The translations under genes were made by a program, and so were the position numbers. Below are positions 1 through 9,296 of a stretch of DNA of 23,127 nucleotides, in pieces. The stretch lies in contig DYJV01000039.1 in assembly GCA_020722945.1 (NCBI GenBank), forward strand, positions 1 to 23,127, in the 5' to 3' direction. How positions within the stretch are numbered: the stretch's first letter is position 1; each line of letters opens with the position of its first letter. A model generated the notes under the pieces. That model saw only the letters and a list, made by a program, of their open reading frames with translations. It did no database searches and was not told the origin of the DNA. Origin of the DNA: Candidatus Methylomirabilis sp. GTDB lineage: Bacteria; DYJV01.

Positions 1-94
1 TAGAGGGGAATTGACCGTCACCTAACGATGCCACCCCTTGAGTAGAGGGGAATCACTGTCCAGCTTCGCTGTCCACCCCTCTAAAGAGGGGAAT
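1..94. repeat. Intergenic repeat array with 41-42 bp period (cut by window edge)
   Basis: The motif AGAGGGGAAT occurs at 2-11, 44-53 and 85-94, giving a period of 42 and then 41 bp. Each full unit ends in a CCACCCCT block (31-38 and 74-80). The outer parts of the unit are constant and form inverted arms: TAGAGGGG at 43-50 is the exact reverse complement of CCCCTCTA at 76-83. The centre of each unit differs: one holds CAGC-TTC-GCTG (61-71), the other CGT-CACCTA-ACG (16-27). The array probably continues to the left of the window. It looks like a palindromic intergenic repeat family, not a gene. Confidence 0.7.
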
Positions 95-452
95 AAGAGT
101 AGGGATAAAGTAAAAAATATGGTCATTTTAGAATTTAAAAACTTTTTGGGTTAATGTTTTTCTGTATTTTACCCTATTAAAAAATTAGAGTTAACAACAT
201 TTACCACCTTTACCCATTCTCTACTATTAATTTGTTTGAAATTCCCGTATCATTAATGTCATCAAAGAGAAAAATTACTTTTAAGATTCATCTTATCTAA
301 AATATTTCTAATATAAATAAAACATTGTTTTATTTTGTTCTCTAAATTCTCCAAGAAAAATTTCAACTCAAATATTTAGTAATAATAATATCTTATCTTT
401 GTTATGTTTTTATTTTTTCCCCTCTTTTTGTTAAAAAAATTTTATAATTTTC
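95..452. other. A+T-rich intergenic stretch, no gene seen
   Basis: About 360 bp upstream of the dcw promoter with very high A+T. I see no open frame with a ribosome binding site, no tRNA or rRNA and no strong hairpin. It may hold curved A-tract DNA or the end of a transcription unit lying to the left. Confidence 0.6.
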
Positions 453-481
453 TTGACTTTTAAACTATTAGTTTGTAATAG
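453..481 (+). promoter_or_regulatory. Predicted sigma70-type promoter of the dcw operon
   Basis: A -35 box TTGACT (453-458) is followed by a 17 bp spacer and a -10 box TAATAG (476-481), which has TG just upstream. This predicts a transcription start near 488 and a leader of about 40 nt before mraZ. The MraZ-type boxes start directly downstream, as expected for an autoregulated promoter. It is the best promoter match between the left edge of the window and mraZ. Confidence 0.65.
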
Positions 482-487
482 ATGGTT

Positions 488-514
488 AAAGTGGTAAAAA
501 GTGGTAAAAAGTGT
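488..514 (+). promoter_or_regulatory. MraZ operator: three AAAGTG boxes with 10 bp period
   Basis: AAAGTGG (488-494), AAAGTGG (498-504) and AAAGTGT (508-514) are repeated in direct orientation with exactly 10 bp spacing, one helical turn, so all lie on one face of the DNA. This is the box described for MraZ in Mollicutes (AAAGTG followed by T or G, in tandem), while E. coli MraZ uses TGGG-type repeats. The boxes cover the predicted transcription start and lie just before mraZ, so binding would be expected to block initiation. Repression is inferred from the geometry. Confidence 0.8.
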
Positions 515-527
515 AAAAAGAGGGGAT

Positions 528-968
528 ATGTTTACAGGTCATTATATTAATACTATCGATGATAAAGGGAGAATAAGTATTCCGTCTCAATTCAGGCAAG
601 CAATTTCAAATCAGGAGATCAACTCTTTAATCGTTACAAAGCATTTTGATGGCTGTCTTTATGGTTATACACTTGATAGCTGGCAAGATATTTTATCAAA
701 AGTTGCAACATTACCCCAAAGCAAAAAAGAGGTTAAAGCCTATCAGAGGTTTGTTATTTCATCTGCTGTGGAGTGTGTATTTGATAAGCTGGGAAGGATA
801 TTGATACCGGCAAAGCAGAGAGAGTATGCACAGATTTCTAAAGAAGTTATGTTTGCAGGTGTTGGTACAAGGATAGAGATCTGGAGCAGGGAGGTTTGGG
901 ACAAGGTAATAGAAGACTCTAAAAATATACTTAAAAACAGCGAGATCCTTGCTGATCTTGGGTTGTAG
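528..968 (+). CDS. mraZ: Transcriptional regulator MraZ
   Basis: MraZ is a DNA-binding protein with two SpoVT-AbrB-type half domains that forms ring-shaped oligomers and regulates the dcw operon. From ATG 528 the protein has 146 residues, normal for the family. It starts MFTGHY and carries the family signature twice, as DDKGRISIP near residue 11 and DKLGRILIP in the second half. An in-frame GTG at 501 would add nine residues, but that GTG lies inside the second operator box and has no ribosome binding site, whereas GAGGGG (520-525) precedes ATG 528. It is the first gene of the cluster, ends 2 bp before rsmH, and its likely target boxes lie just upstream, so autoregulation is expected. Confidence 0.95.
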   Translation: MFTGHYINTIDDKGRISIPSQFRQAISNQEINSLIVTKHFDGCLYGYTLDSWQDILSKVATLPQSKKEVKAYQRFVISSAVECVFDKLGRILIPAKQREYAQISKEVMFAGVGTRIEIWSREVWDKVIEDSKNILKNSEILADLGL

Positions 969-970
969 TT

Positions 971-1894
971 TTGGAGCATATCTCTGTTCTTTTAAATGAA
1001 GTTATCGATTTTTTTCAATATCTTGATCTCCCTGAAGATAAAATAGTTGCAGATTTTACACTTGGGGGAGGGGGGCATTCAGAGGCAATTCTTCAAAGAT
1101 TCAAAAATGTAAAGATAGTTGCTTTTGATAAAGATCAGTTTGCAATAGATTATAGTCAAAAAAGGCTTGAGGCTTATAAAGATAGGATTCAATTTATACA
1201 TTCAGACTTTTCAAATTTTGATGATTTTATAGATTACAAATTTGATGGAGCTATCTTGGATCTTGGGATAAGCAGTTTTCATATAGATGACAAATCAAGG
1301 GGATTCTCTTTTGATAGTGATGAACCTCTTGATATGAGAATGGATAGGAGTGATGCTTCTCTATCTGCTGCTGATATTGTAAATAACTATAAATTTGCTG
1401 AACTTCAGAGAATTTTTAAAGAGTTTGGTGAGATTTCAAGACCGAATAAAGTTGTCAATGCTATTATCGATTATAGAAGAAGCAAAAGAGTAGAAACATG
1501 CAGAGAGTTATCTGAGATAATAAGGAAAAATTTTTTCTCTAACAATAGAAAAATTAATGTTGCCACAAAATTTTTTCAAGCAATAAGGATAGCTGTTAAT
1601 GACGAGCTTGGTTGTATCGAAAAATTTCTCTCAAAAATATTTGATTTTATGAATGTAGGTTCAAGGCTCCAGATTATATCTTTTCACTCTTTAGAAGATA
1701 GAATTGTAAAAAATAGTTTTAAGTATCAGGCAGCAGATTGCGTATGTCCTATTAGTGTGATGAGGTGTTGCTGCAATAAGGTTAAAAAAATAAATATTCT
1801 TACAAAAAAACCTATATCACCTTCTGAATCTGAAATAGGTAGGAATAAGAGAAGTAGAAGTGCAAAACTTAGAGTCGCAGAGATAATTGTATGA
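971..1894 (+). CDS. rsmH: 16S rRNA (cytosine(1402)-N(4))-methyltransferase RsmH
   Basis: This enzyme uses S-adenosylmethionine to methylate N4 of C1402 in the ribosomal P site and is the usual second gene of dcw clusters. The 307-residue protein has the SAM-binding motif DFTLGGGGHSEAIL near residue 29, the LDLGISS block near 97, FHSLEDR in the C-terminal third, and the family end block SESEIGRNKRSRSAKLR. A Cys-rich segment (CVC...RCCC) precedes the end, as is usual for the family. The start is a TTG giving MEHISVLLNEV, which matches the typical RsmH N-terminus. No clear Shine-Dalgarno sequence is visible, and the start is only 2 bp after the mraZ stop, so translational coupling is likely. It overlaps ftsL by 4 bp. 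Confidence 0.95.
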   Translation: MEHISVLLNEVIDFFQYLDLPEDKIVADFTLGGGGHSEAILQRFKNVKIVAFDKDQFAIDYSQKRLEAYKDRIQFIHSDFSNFDDFIDYKFDGAILDLGISSFHIDDKSRGFSFDSDEPLDMRMDRSDASLSAADIVNNYKFAELQRIFKEFGEISRPNKVVNAIIDYRRSKRVETCRELSEIIRKNFFSNNRKINVATKFFQAIRIAVNDELGCIEKFLSKIFDFMNVGSRLQIISFHSLEDRIVKNSFKYQAADCVCPISVMRCCCNKVKKINILTKKPISPSESEIGRNKRSRSAKLRVAEIIV

Positions 1895-2154
1895 CGAAAG
1901 TTGATATTATTATAATTTCTTTAATAATTTTTATGTTTTTGGGAATATCTCTTTTTTTTCAAACAAAATTTACTCAACTTACTTACAAATATAATCAGGA
2001 GTTAAAAGAGTATATGCTTTTGACCAAAGATATTAAAAAGTTAGAGATGGAGAGCAAAGTGCTTTCATCCCCTGATAGAATAATCAATTATGCAACCAAA
2101 AACCTTAAACTGCATCTACCTAAATTAGACGAGGTGTATCATATTGAAAAGTAA
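1891..2154 (+). CDS. ftsL: Cell division protein FtsL (small bitopic septal protein)
   Basis: A small 87-residue protein with a short N-terminus, one hydrophobic segment at about residues 5-24 and a charged helical region (about 30-60) likely to form a coiled coil. That is the layout of FtsL/DivIC-type proteins, which join FtsB and FtsQ to recruit and activate FtsW and FtsI at the septum. Sequence conservation in this family is very low, so the name rests on topology, size and the position between rsmH and ftsI, which is the standard FtsL slot. It overlaps rsmH (ATGA) at the start and ftsI by 11 bp at the end. Confidence 0.8.
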   Translation: MTKVDIIIISLIIFMFLGISLFFQTKFTQLTYKYNQELKEYMLLTKDIKKLEMESKVLSSPDRIINYATKNLKLHLPKLDEVYHIEK

Positions 2155-4096
2155 TAGATGGGAGAGAGTTAGAGTTATCAGTATATTGTCTATCTTTATA
2201 ATTTTCTCAATTGGTATCACTGTGAGAGCATTCTATCTCCAAGTTATGAATTCAGGATACTCAAAATTTTTAAAAGATAAATATATAAATCAGATTACAA
2301 AAGAGGTAGTTGTAAATGGTGAACGTGGGAAAATTATTGACAGTAGAGGTGAATATCTTGCTATGAGTCTCAAAACAGACTCAATTTATGCAAATCCTTC
2401 TATGATAGAGGATAAATATTATACTGCTAAAATTTTGGCTAATCTATTAGGATTAAATCACTCTGAAGTTCTCAAAAAATTGAAGAGTAGTAAAAAATTT
2501 GTATGGATAGATAGAAAAGTTTCCAAAAATGTATCTGATAAGATTAGAAGTCTTAAAATAAAAGGGATATCCTTTATTGAAGAGTATAAAAGGCATTACC
2601 CTTACGGGGTATTAGCTTCGAATCTGCTCGGTTTTTGTAATGTTGATGAGAAAGGGATAGAGGGTTTGGAATACTCTTATGAAAATTTTTTAAAAAGTAA
2701 GTCTGAAAAGATAGCAATTTATAAAGATGCTTCCCAACATTCAACTACTGTTCTTAACAGGGAGATATATAAAAAATCAAGTGGAGGGGATATCAAGCTT
2801 ACTATTGATTCAAATATGCAGAGTATAATAGAGAAAGAAGTTAAAATGTGGGTTGATAAGTATAATGCCAAGAAGGCTGCTGCTGTTGTGATTGAACCTG
2901 ATAGTGGCAGGGTATTATCGATGGTTTCATATCCTACTTTTAATCCTAACTCTTATAAAGAATTTTCCAAGATAAATTATAAAAATTTACCAGTATCTTA
3001 CAACTTTGAACCGGGTTCAACTATTAAACCAGTAATAGCTTCTTGGGTATCTGACAAGAAACTTCTTAATCTTACCCGTGTTTACTATTGTGGTGATGGT
3101 TATATGAAGTATAAAACAATTGAAGTCCATGATGCCCACAAATTTAAATCACTTAATGTAGGTCAGATAGTTATTCATTCGAGCAATATTGGGATGGTTA
3201 AGATTGCTTCAGAAGTTGGTCCTGAAAATATATATAAAATGTTGAGAGATTTTGGATTTGGTGAGCTTACAAATATCAATATTAGTGGAGAGAATGTAGG
3301 AATTCTTCCAGAAGCCAGTAAATTTTCTCCAGTCACTCATGTGACAATGGCTTTTGGTCAAGGTATTGCCGTGACACCTTTACAGATGGTTGTTGCCTAT
3401 GCTGCAATTATCAATGGAGGTTATTTACTCAAACCTTATATTGTTGATGAAATTACCAATAATGAGGGTGAAATAATCAAGAAATATGGAAAAGAGGTCA
3501 AACGTAAAGTATTAACTGATAATAGCTCCAAAATATTTAAAAATATACTTACAGATGCAGTTAATATAGGGACAGGCAGAAAGGCAAAGATCAGTTATAT
3601 ATCTGTTGGTGGGAAAACAGGGACTGCACAGATACCTAAAAAAGATGGTTCGGGTTATGAAAGCAGCGAATATATATCATCTTTTATAGGATTTTTCCCC
3701 TCTGATGACCCCAAATGCCTTATGTTTATGATGATAGAGAGACCAAAGGGGCAATATTATGCGAGTGAAGTTGTGTGTCCTATATTCAAAAAGGTATCAG
3801 AGGAGATAATGCCATTTTTTGATATAAACTCAAATGACAAAAAAAGTGTTGCAGCATCTCCAGTTTTAAAACCTAAGGTAGCAACTGGGAAACAGGGTGA
3901 TGGGGTTCCAGATTTATACGGATTAACTAAGGTTGAAGTTTTGGCACTACTAAAGGATAAAAAATTGAAAAATTTAAAATTTATAGGCTCAGGTTTTGTT
4001 GAAAAGCAGAGTTTAAAGCCGGGCGAAAATATAAATAGCAATGATAATCTTGTAGTTTATTTCAGCAATAGTGAGAAGAAGAGTGAATCTCAGTAA
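2144..4096 (+). CDS. ftsI: Septal peptidoglycan transpeptidase FtsI/PBP3 with C-terminal PASTA domain
   Basis: This class B penicillin-binding protein crosslinks septal peptidoglycan in the periplasm, working with FtsW. The 650-residue protein has a short cytoplasmic tail, a membrane anchor at about 11-30, a dimerisation domain starting at the GERGKIIDSRGE block near 59-70, and a transpeptidase domain with all three active-site motifs: S292-T-I-K295, S346-S-N348 and K491-T-G-T494. A single PASTA domain follows at about 587-640 (starts VPDLYGL), which is more typical of Gram-positive PBP2x or SpoVD than of proteobacterial FtsI. The TTG start at 2144 is supported by GAGGTG at 2131-2136, 7 bp upstream. 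It overlaps both ftsL and murE. Confidence 0.93.
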   Translation: MKSNRWERVRVISILSIFIIFSIGITVRAFYLQVMNSGYSKFLKDKYINQITKEVVVNGERGKIIDSRGEYLAMSLKTDSIYANPSMIEDKYYTAKILANLLGLNHSEVLKKLKSSKKFVWIDRKVSKNVSDKIRSLKIKGISFIEEYKRHYPYGVLASNLLGFCNVDEKGIEGLEYSYENFLKSKSEKIAIYKDASQHSTTVLNREIYKKSSGGDIKLTIDSNMQSIIEKEVKMWVDKYNAKKAAAVVIEPDSGRVLSMVSYPTFNPNSYKEFSKINYKNLPVSYNFEPGSTIKPVIASWVSDKKLLNLTRVYYCGDGYMKYKTIEVHDAHKFKSLNVGQIVIHSSNIGMVKIASEVGPENIYKMLRDFGFGELTNINISGENVGILPEASKFSPVTHVTMAFGQGIAVTPLQMVVAYAAIINGGYLLKPYIVDEITNNEGEIIKKYGKEVKRKVLTDNSSKIFKNILTDAVNIGTGRKAKISYISVGGKTGTAQIPKKDGSGYESSEYISSFIGFFPSDDPKCLMFMMIERPKGQYYASEVVCPIFKKVSEEIMPFFDINSNDKKSVAASPVLKPKVATGKQGDGVPDLYGLTKVEVLALLKDKKLKNLKFIGSGFVEKQSLKPGENINSNDNLVVYFSNSEKKSESQ

Positions 4097-5576
4097 AATA
4101 TTAAAAAGTATAAAATATGAAATATTATTTGGTGAAACTGACATAAATGTTGAAGGGGTAAGCTGCAATTCAAAGAGATGTGCTCATAATTACATATTTG
4201 TTGCTATAATAGGTGAGAGTGCAGATGGGCATCTTTACATAAGGGATGCGGTAAATAATGGTGCAAAGGTTGTTTTTTATCAATCAAAAAGGGGTATAGA
4301 TCTAAGTGAATTTCACGATGAAAATATAACTTTTGTTAAAGTTGAAAACACAAGGGATATTTATAGCACGCTTTCTGCTATGTTTTACGATTTCCCGACA
4401 GAAAAGGTTAATTTAATTGGTGTTACAGGGACAAATGGTAAAACTACGATAACTTTTATCCTTGAAAAACTTCTCCCGAATAGTGGTGTGATAGGGACAA
4501 TAAATTATAGATTTAAAGAAAATATCTTTGAAGCACCAAATACAACCCCAGAGCCTTGCGAAATAAACTACTATGCTGATAAATTTCTTAAAATGGGAGC
4601 TAAAAATATTATTATGGAAGTTTCTTCTCACGGTATTGAGATGGGAAGGGTGAAAGGGTTGGGTTTTGATATTGGGATATTTACAAATCTTACTTGGGAC
4701 CATATAGATTTTCATAAGAATTTTGAAAACTATTTTGAAGCAAAGAAGAAGTTTTTTACTGATATAATCCCGCAGAGTAATTCAATTAATAAAGTTGCAA
4801 TAATTAATATAGATGATGATTTTGGGAGAAAAATTTACGATCTTGTTACTTACAATAAAATAAGTTTTAGCCTAAACGATAATCGTGCAGATATTTACCC
4901 TCTAAAATATAAAACATCGATAAACGGTAGTTCAATAAAGGTAAAGATATATGACAAAGAGTTTGATATAAACAGCAATTTGGTTGGAGAGTATAATATA
5001 ATGAATATACTTGCTGCTCTTGCTGTTGCAAAGTTTATGAAAATTACAGAGGAGAGTATTTTAAACACATTTAACAGCCCGATAAATGTTCCCGGAAGAT
5101 TAGAGAGAGTATCTTTTGATAGAAATATCTTTATTGACTATGCACATACTGAGGATGCTCTGAAAAATGTGTTGGAGACCCTTGCCAAATTAAAAAAAGA
5201 TTCGAAGTTAATTACTGTTTTTGGCTGCGGTGGGGATAGAGATAAAAGTAAAAGGAGCAAAATGGGGTATATTGCCTCCAAATTAAGTGATTTTGTCATA
5301 GTAACATCAGACAATCCAAGAAGTGAGGATCCACTTGCAATAATTGATAATATTCTTGAAGGGGTCAAAGTTGCGGTTGGAGAGGATTTAATAAAGGAGA
5401 GTTGTTATCGGGTAATCCCTGATAGATTGGACGCTATAAGGATGGCTGTTAAACTTGCTGATAAAAAAGATATTGTTGTTATTGCAGGTAAAGGGCACGA
5501 AGATTATCAGATTATAGGTAAAGAGAAATTCCCTTTCAGTGATAAAAAATCGGTAGAGGATATTTTGAAAAGATGA
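4083..5576 (+). CDS. murE: UDP-MurNAc-L-Ala-D-Glu:meso-diaminopimelate ligase MurE
   Basis: MurE adds the third residue of the stem peptide in the cytoplasm using ATP. Visible features are the Mur ligase P-loop VTGTNGKTT about 115 residues from the start, the EVSSHG block, the NLTWDHIDFH block, and the DNPR motif at 5310-5321 that marks enzymes specific for meso-diaminopimelate instead of lysine. The peptidoglycan is therefore predicted to be the A1-gamma type. I prefer GTG 4083, which gives MNLSKILK like many MurE N-termini and follows a purine-rich GAGAAGAAGA. An in-frame GTG at 4071 would add four residues and has no binding site. The gene overlaps ftsI at its start and murF by 4 bp at its end. 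Confidence 0.94.
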   Translation: MNLSKILKSIKYEILFGETDINVEGVSCNSKRCAHNYIFVAIIGESADGHLYIRDAVNNGAKVVFYQSKRGIDLSEFHDENITFVKVENTRDIYSTLSAMFYDFPTEKVNLIGVTGTNGKTTITFILEKLLPNSGVIGTINYRFKENIFEAPNTTPEPCEINYYADKFLKMGAKNIIMEVSSHGIEMGRVKGLGFDIGIFTNLTWDHIDFHKNFENYFEAKKKFFTDIIPQSNSINKVAIINIDDDFGRKIYDLVTYNKISFSLNDNRADIYPLKYKTSINGSSIKVKIYDKEFDINSNLVGEYNIMNILAALAVAKFMKITEESILNTFNSPINVPGRLERVSFDRNIFIDYAHTEDALKNVLETLAKLKKDSKLITVFGCGGDRDKSKRSKMGYIASKLSDFVIVTSDNPRSEDPLAIIDNILEGVKVAVGEDLIKESCYRVIPDRLDAIRMAVKLADKKDIVVIAGKGHEDYQIIGKEKFPFSDKKSVEDILKR

Positions 5577-6940
5577 TGAATGTCAAAGAGATAGTAAATT
5601 TTTCGAAAGGGAGATTGATTCAAGGTTCAGAGGATACTATTATTTCTGGTATAACTACAGATACAAGAGAGAGTTGTGAAGGTAAGCTCTTTATTGCTCT
5701 TGAGGGTAGTAATTTTGATGGTCATAATTTTGCAAAGTCTGCATATGATAAAGGTGCAGTTGCTATTCTTACTCATAAAATTTTACAAGATTTGCCAAGC
5801 AACATTGCTGTTATTAATGTTGAGGATACCCTTACTGCAATGGGAATGCTTGCAAATCATTGGCTTATTAAAAACGGGATAGATGTAGTAGCAGTTGTTG
5901 GTTCGGCAGGTAAAACAACTACCAAAGAGTTACTTAGATTTATAACCTGCTTTTCTGGGACAGATAAAAATTATAATAACCTTGTTGGTGTCCCTCTTAC
6001 GATATTTTCTCTCTCTCCAAAAAGTAACAAAGCTGTTATTGAGCTTGGGAGCAATGCACCGAAAGAGATAGAGAAGCTCAGGGATATTACAACACCGGAG
6101 TATGTTATTATTACAAATATTGGATATGGTCACGTTGAAGGTTTTGGTGGTATAGAGGGCGTTTTTTATGAGAAGATATCTATTCTTGAAAATAACAGTG
6201 ATTTAAAGAAGTTTTATATTAATGCAGACTCTGATATTTTAAATAGAAAATTTTTCTCAGATAGCAGATACGATTATCTTAAAGATAAAATGGTTAAATT
6301 TGGAATTTCAGAAGATGCTGATATAAGATTGTTAAAGACAGAGTCATCTTTATCAGATGGTAATGTTATAGATTTTTTATTTTATGGCAAAAGATATACT
6401 GTAAAAGCTAAGCTTCTTGGGAAACATAACGCTCTTAATATTATTGCTGTTTTTGGAATTGCAAAGGAGTTTGGGTTTGATGATGCTTTTATAACTGAGA
6501 AGATATCGGAGTTTAAGCCTGTAAATATGAGAGGGGAAGTATCTTCCAACAGCAAAGGTTTTATAGTTATCAATGATTGCTATAATGCTAATTTTGAATC
6601 TTTTACTGAATCAGTTGATTTTTACAGTAATCTTGAATGTAGCGGTAAAAAATATCTTGTTATTGGAGATATGTTTGAACTCGGAAATATGAGTGATGAG
6701 CTTCATATTAGACTTGGTAAATTTATATCTCAAAAGAATATAGATTGTATCCTTGGACTGGGTAAGATGATCCTTTTTACAATTAACTCTATAAATAGTG
6801 GGAAATTCTCCAAAGTTTTCGAAACAAAGGATGAAATTATTAAATTTCTTAATAGCAACCTTCAAAAAGGTGATCTTGTCCTATTTAAAGCATCCAGAGG
6901 TATGAAATTTGAAGAGATAGTTAGGGGGATAGAAGAGTGA
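5573..6940 (+). CDS. murF: UDP-MurNAc-tripeptide:D-alanyl-D-alanine ligase MurF
   Basis: MurF attaches the D-Ala-D-Ala dipeptide made by Ddl, completing UDP-MurNAc-pentapeptide. The 455-residue protein has the P-loop [13 protein letters not shown] near residue 107, the ELGSNAP block, the conserved NDCYNAN block near 330 and GDMFELG in the C-terminal domain. Its length is typical. Two adjacent ATG codons (5573 and 5576) are possible starts; the first overlaps the murE stop (ATGA), indicating coupled translation. It overlaps mraY by 4 bp. Confidence 0.94.
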   Translation: MMNVKEIVNFSKGRLIQGSEDTIISGITTDTRESCEGKLFIALEGSNFDGHNFAKSAYDKGAVAILTHKILQDLPSNIAVINVEDTLTAMGMLANHWLIKNGIDVVAVVGSAGKTTTKELLRFITCFSGTDKNYNNLVGVPLTIFSLSPKSNKAVIELGSNAPKEIEKLRDITTPEYVIITNIGYGHVEGFGGIEGVFYEKISILENNSDLKKFYINADSDILNRKFFSDSRYDYLKDKMVKFGISEDADIRLLKTESSLSDGNVIDFLFYGKRYTVKAKLLGKHNALNIIAVFGIAKEFGFDDAFITEKISEFKPVNMRGEVSSNSKGFIVINDCYNANFESFTESVDFYSNLECSGKKYLVIGDMFELGNMSDELHIRLGKFISQKNIDCILGLGKMILFTINSINSGKFSKVFETKDEIIKFLNSNLQKGDLVLFKASRGMKFEEIVRGIEE

Positions 6941-8013
6941 TATACCATCTGCTTTACTCTCTTCACGAGTATATATCAGCATTAAATGTATTTAGATACA
7001 TCACTTTTAGAACAATATACGCTACAATTACTGCGATGATAATATGCTTTATCTTTGGTGAATATGTTATAAAGAAGCTCACAATACTGAAATTTGGTCA
7101 ACATATAAGAGAGGATGGTCCCCAATGGCATGAAAGTAAGAAGGGGACGCCCACAATGGGTGGTCTACTGATAATAATTGCAACAGTTATTCCTGCACTC
7201 TTATGGATGGATCTTACTAATATTTTCTTATGGATAATCTTTTTTACAACAATATCTTTCGGTTATATAGGTTTTGTAGATGATTACACAAAAATATCTA
7301 AAAAGCATAATAAAGGTTTGACTGCTAAAAATAAATTTTATCTCCAGCTAATTTTTTCATTTATTATAGCAGTTATCTTATTTTTTACCCCTGAGATAAG
7401 TAAGAGTTTGAATGTTCCATTTTTTAAAAATGTTACAATTGATTTAGGTTATTTTTACATCCCCTTTGCCATGTTTGTAATAATAGGGAGTTCAAATGCT
7501 GTAAATCTTACAGATGGACTTGATGGACTTGCAATAGGTCCTATAATTATTGCGTGTATGACTTTTGTAATATTAGCCTACTGTGCAGGTAATTACAAGA
7601 TAGCTTCATATCTCCAGATACCTTATGTAAAGGGTGTTGGGGAGTTTTCAATATATGCAGGAGCAATGCTTGGTGCTGGGATAGGGTTTCTTTGGTTTAA
7701 TACTTATCCTGCTCAGGTTTTTATGGGGGATGTGGGTTCTATTTCACTGGGAGCAACACTTGGCACAGGTGCACTAATTACCAAAAATGAGCTTCTCCTT
7801 GTTATTATTGGAGGAGTTTTTGTAATGGAGACACTTTCAGTGATAATTCAGGTAATATCTTTTAAAACAACAGGTAAGAGAGTTTTCAGAATGGCACCTA
7901 TTCATCATCATTTTGAACTAAAAGGTTGGAAAGAGCCTAAAATAATAGTCAGGTTCTGGATAATTGCCTTTATTCTCTCACTTGTTGCATTAAGCACATT
8001 AAAGATAAGGTAG
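6937..8013 (+). CDS. mraY: Phospho-N-acetylmuramoyl-pentapeptide-transferase MraY
   Basis: MraY moves phospho-MurNAc-pentapeptide from UDP onto undecaprenyl phosphate, making lipid I at the inner membrane. The 358-residue polytopic protein shows the family blocks GTPTMGG, VDDYTKI (the Asp pair), [19 protein letters not shown] and the HHH motif in [11 protein letters not shown], with about ten hydrophobic segments. The start is GTG 6937, in a GTGA overlap with the murF stop, with a GGGGG ribosome binding site about 9 bp upstream. It ends 5 bp before murD. Confidence 0.96.
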   Translation: MIYHLLYSLHEYISALNVFRYITFRTIYATITAMIICFIFGEYVIKKLTILKFGQHIREDGPQWHESKKGTPTMGGLLIIIATVIPALLWMDLTNIFLWIIFFTTISFGYIGFVDDYTKISKKHNKGLTAKNKFYLQLIFSFIIAVILFFTPEISKSLNVPFFKNVTIDLGYFYIPFAMFVIIGSSNAVNLTDGLDGLAIGPIIIACMTFVILAYCAGNYKIASYLQIPYVKGVGEFSIYAGAMLGAGIGFLWFNTYPAQVFMGDVGSISLGATLGTGALITKNELLLVIIGGVFVMETLSVIIQVISFKTTGKRVFRMAPIHHHFELKGWKEPKIIVRFWIIAFILSLVALSTLKIR

Positions 8014-8018
8014 ATAAG

Positions 8019-9296
8019 ATGAATTTAAATGGTAAAGATATTTTAGTTGTTGGTGCAGGTAAAACAGGTATTTCTGCTGTTAATTTCCTCGTAAAGAAGG
8101 GTGCATCTGTCACCTTGAATGATAAAAAGATACTTGATCGAAATAGTTTGGGGATTGATAAAAGTGTCAAAATAATCGATGGTCACCATAATAGAGAAGT
8201 TTTTACATCTCCTGAGCTTATAATTTTAAGTCCCGGTATTGACAGAAGTTCACTCCCTATCCCCGAAGGTAAAGATGTTATCGGAGATATAGAGTTGTTT
8301 TATACTTTTAACTCTTCAAAGATTGTTGCTATTACTGGCACAAATGGTAAAACAACAACTACTCATCTTACAGGGGAGATATTAAAAAAGAAGTTTAAGG
8401 TTTTTGTTGGTGGAAATATAGGAACACCTGTTTTTGATACATTGATAGATGGTGTAAATGTTGATTGGTCTGTTCTTGAGCTTAGCAGTTTTCAGCTTGA
8501 AAATATAAAAGATTTTTACCCTGATATTTCTGTTGTTCTGAATATAACTCCTGATCACCTTGACAGATATAAAAGTTTTGAAGATTATGTTAATGCAAAG
8601 TTAAATATTTTTAAAAACCAAAGTGGTAAAGAGATTATCCTACTCAACAAAAGGGATGAAATTTTAAATAAGCTTAAATTATCGGGGAATGTTTATTGGT
8701 TTGATAGTGAAAAGTTTATAAAAGATGGTAAATTAATAGTTGAGTATGATAACAAAAAAGTTTCTCTCGAAATTAGCAAGATAAGATTACTTGGGAAGCA
8801 TTTTTATGAAGATATTTATGCAGCTGCTTTTGTTGCTCTTGTATGTGGAGTAGAAAAGAGTGATATAGAGAACATTATTTACAGTTTTAGTGGGTTAGAG
8901 CATAGACTTGAATTTGTTACTGAAAAAAATGGTGTAAGATTTTACAACGATTCCAAAAGCACTACAATTTCATCATCTTGTAGAGCAGTTGAAAGCTTTG
9001 CAGGAGATTTAATTTTGATTTTGGGTGGGATACATAAGGGTGAAGAGTTTGAATCTTTTCTTAAATATAAAAATATCAAAAAAGTTATCTGTTTTGGAAG
9101 GGCTAAAGATCAAATAATGAGAGCTCTCAAAAGTATTAATCCTATTGAAGTTTCATCATTGGATAGAGCAGTTGAGTCTGCTTTAAGTTATGCAGTTAGT
9201 GGCGATACCATTTTATTTTCACCGGGATGTTCAAGTTTTGATATGTTTCAAAATTATAAAGAGCGGGGAAGGATGTTCAAAGAGTTAGTAAAATGA
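8019..9296 (+). CDS. murD: UDP-N-acetylmuramoyl-L-alanine:D-glutamate ligase MurD
   Basis: MurD adds D-Glu to UDP-MurNAc-L-Ala. The 425-residue protein begins with a Rossmann-like domain (VVGAGKTGISA near residue 10), has the ATP-binding loop ITGTNGKTTTTH near 105, the LSSFQLE block, the LNITPDHLDRY block and the conserved FYNDSKSTT of the C-terminal domain. It starts at ATG 8019, with AAGG 8 bp upstream, 5 bp after mraY. It overlaps ftsW by 4 bp (ATGA). Confidence 0.95.
   Translation: MNLNGKDILVVGAGKTGISAVNFLVKKGASVTLNDKKILDRNSLGIDKSVKIIDGHHNREVFTSPELIILSPGIDRSSLPIPEGKDVIGDIELFYTFNSSKIVAITGTNGKTTTTHLTGEILKKKFKVFVGGNIGTPVFDTLIDGVNVDWSVLELSSFQLENIKDFYPDISVVLNITPDHLDRYKSFEDYVNAKLNIFKNQSGKEIILLNKRDEILNKLKLSGNVYWFDSEKFIKDGKLIVEYDNKKVSLEISKIRLLGKHFYEDIYAAAFVALVCGVEKSDIENIIYSFSGLEHRLEFVTEKNGVRFYNDSKSTTISSSCRAVESFAGDLILILGGIHKGEEFESFLKYKNIKKVICFGRAKDQIMRALKSINPIEVSSLDRAVESALSYAVSGDTILFSPGCSSFDMFQNYKERGRMFKELVK

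Noticed and set aside
1-94. CRISPR array
   Set aside because: Units have a period of 41-42 bp with variable centres, but the constant parts are short, split on both sides of the centre and inverted. There are no exact repeats of 23 bases or more.
501-527. Longer mraZ beginning at GTG 501
   Set aside because: The GTG is part of the second MraZ box, and the added residues are not part of the family N-terminus, which begins MFxG.
743-979. Antisense open frame across mraZ
   Set aside because: It is entirely opposite mraZ, with no ribosome binding site and no recognisable domain.
4071-4082. Start of murE at GTG 4071
   Set aside because: No ribosome binding site lies before it, and GTG 4083 gives a more typical MurE N-terminus. 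It cannot be excluded.
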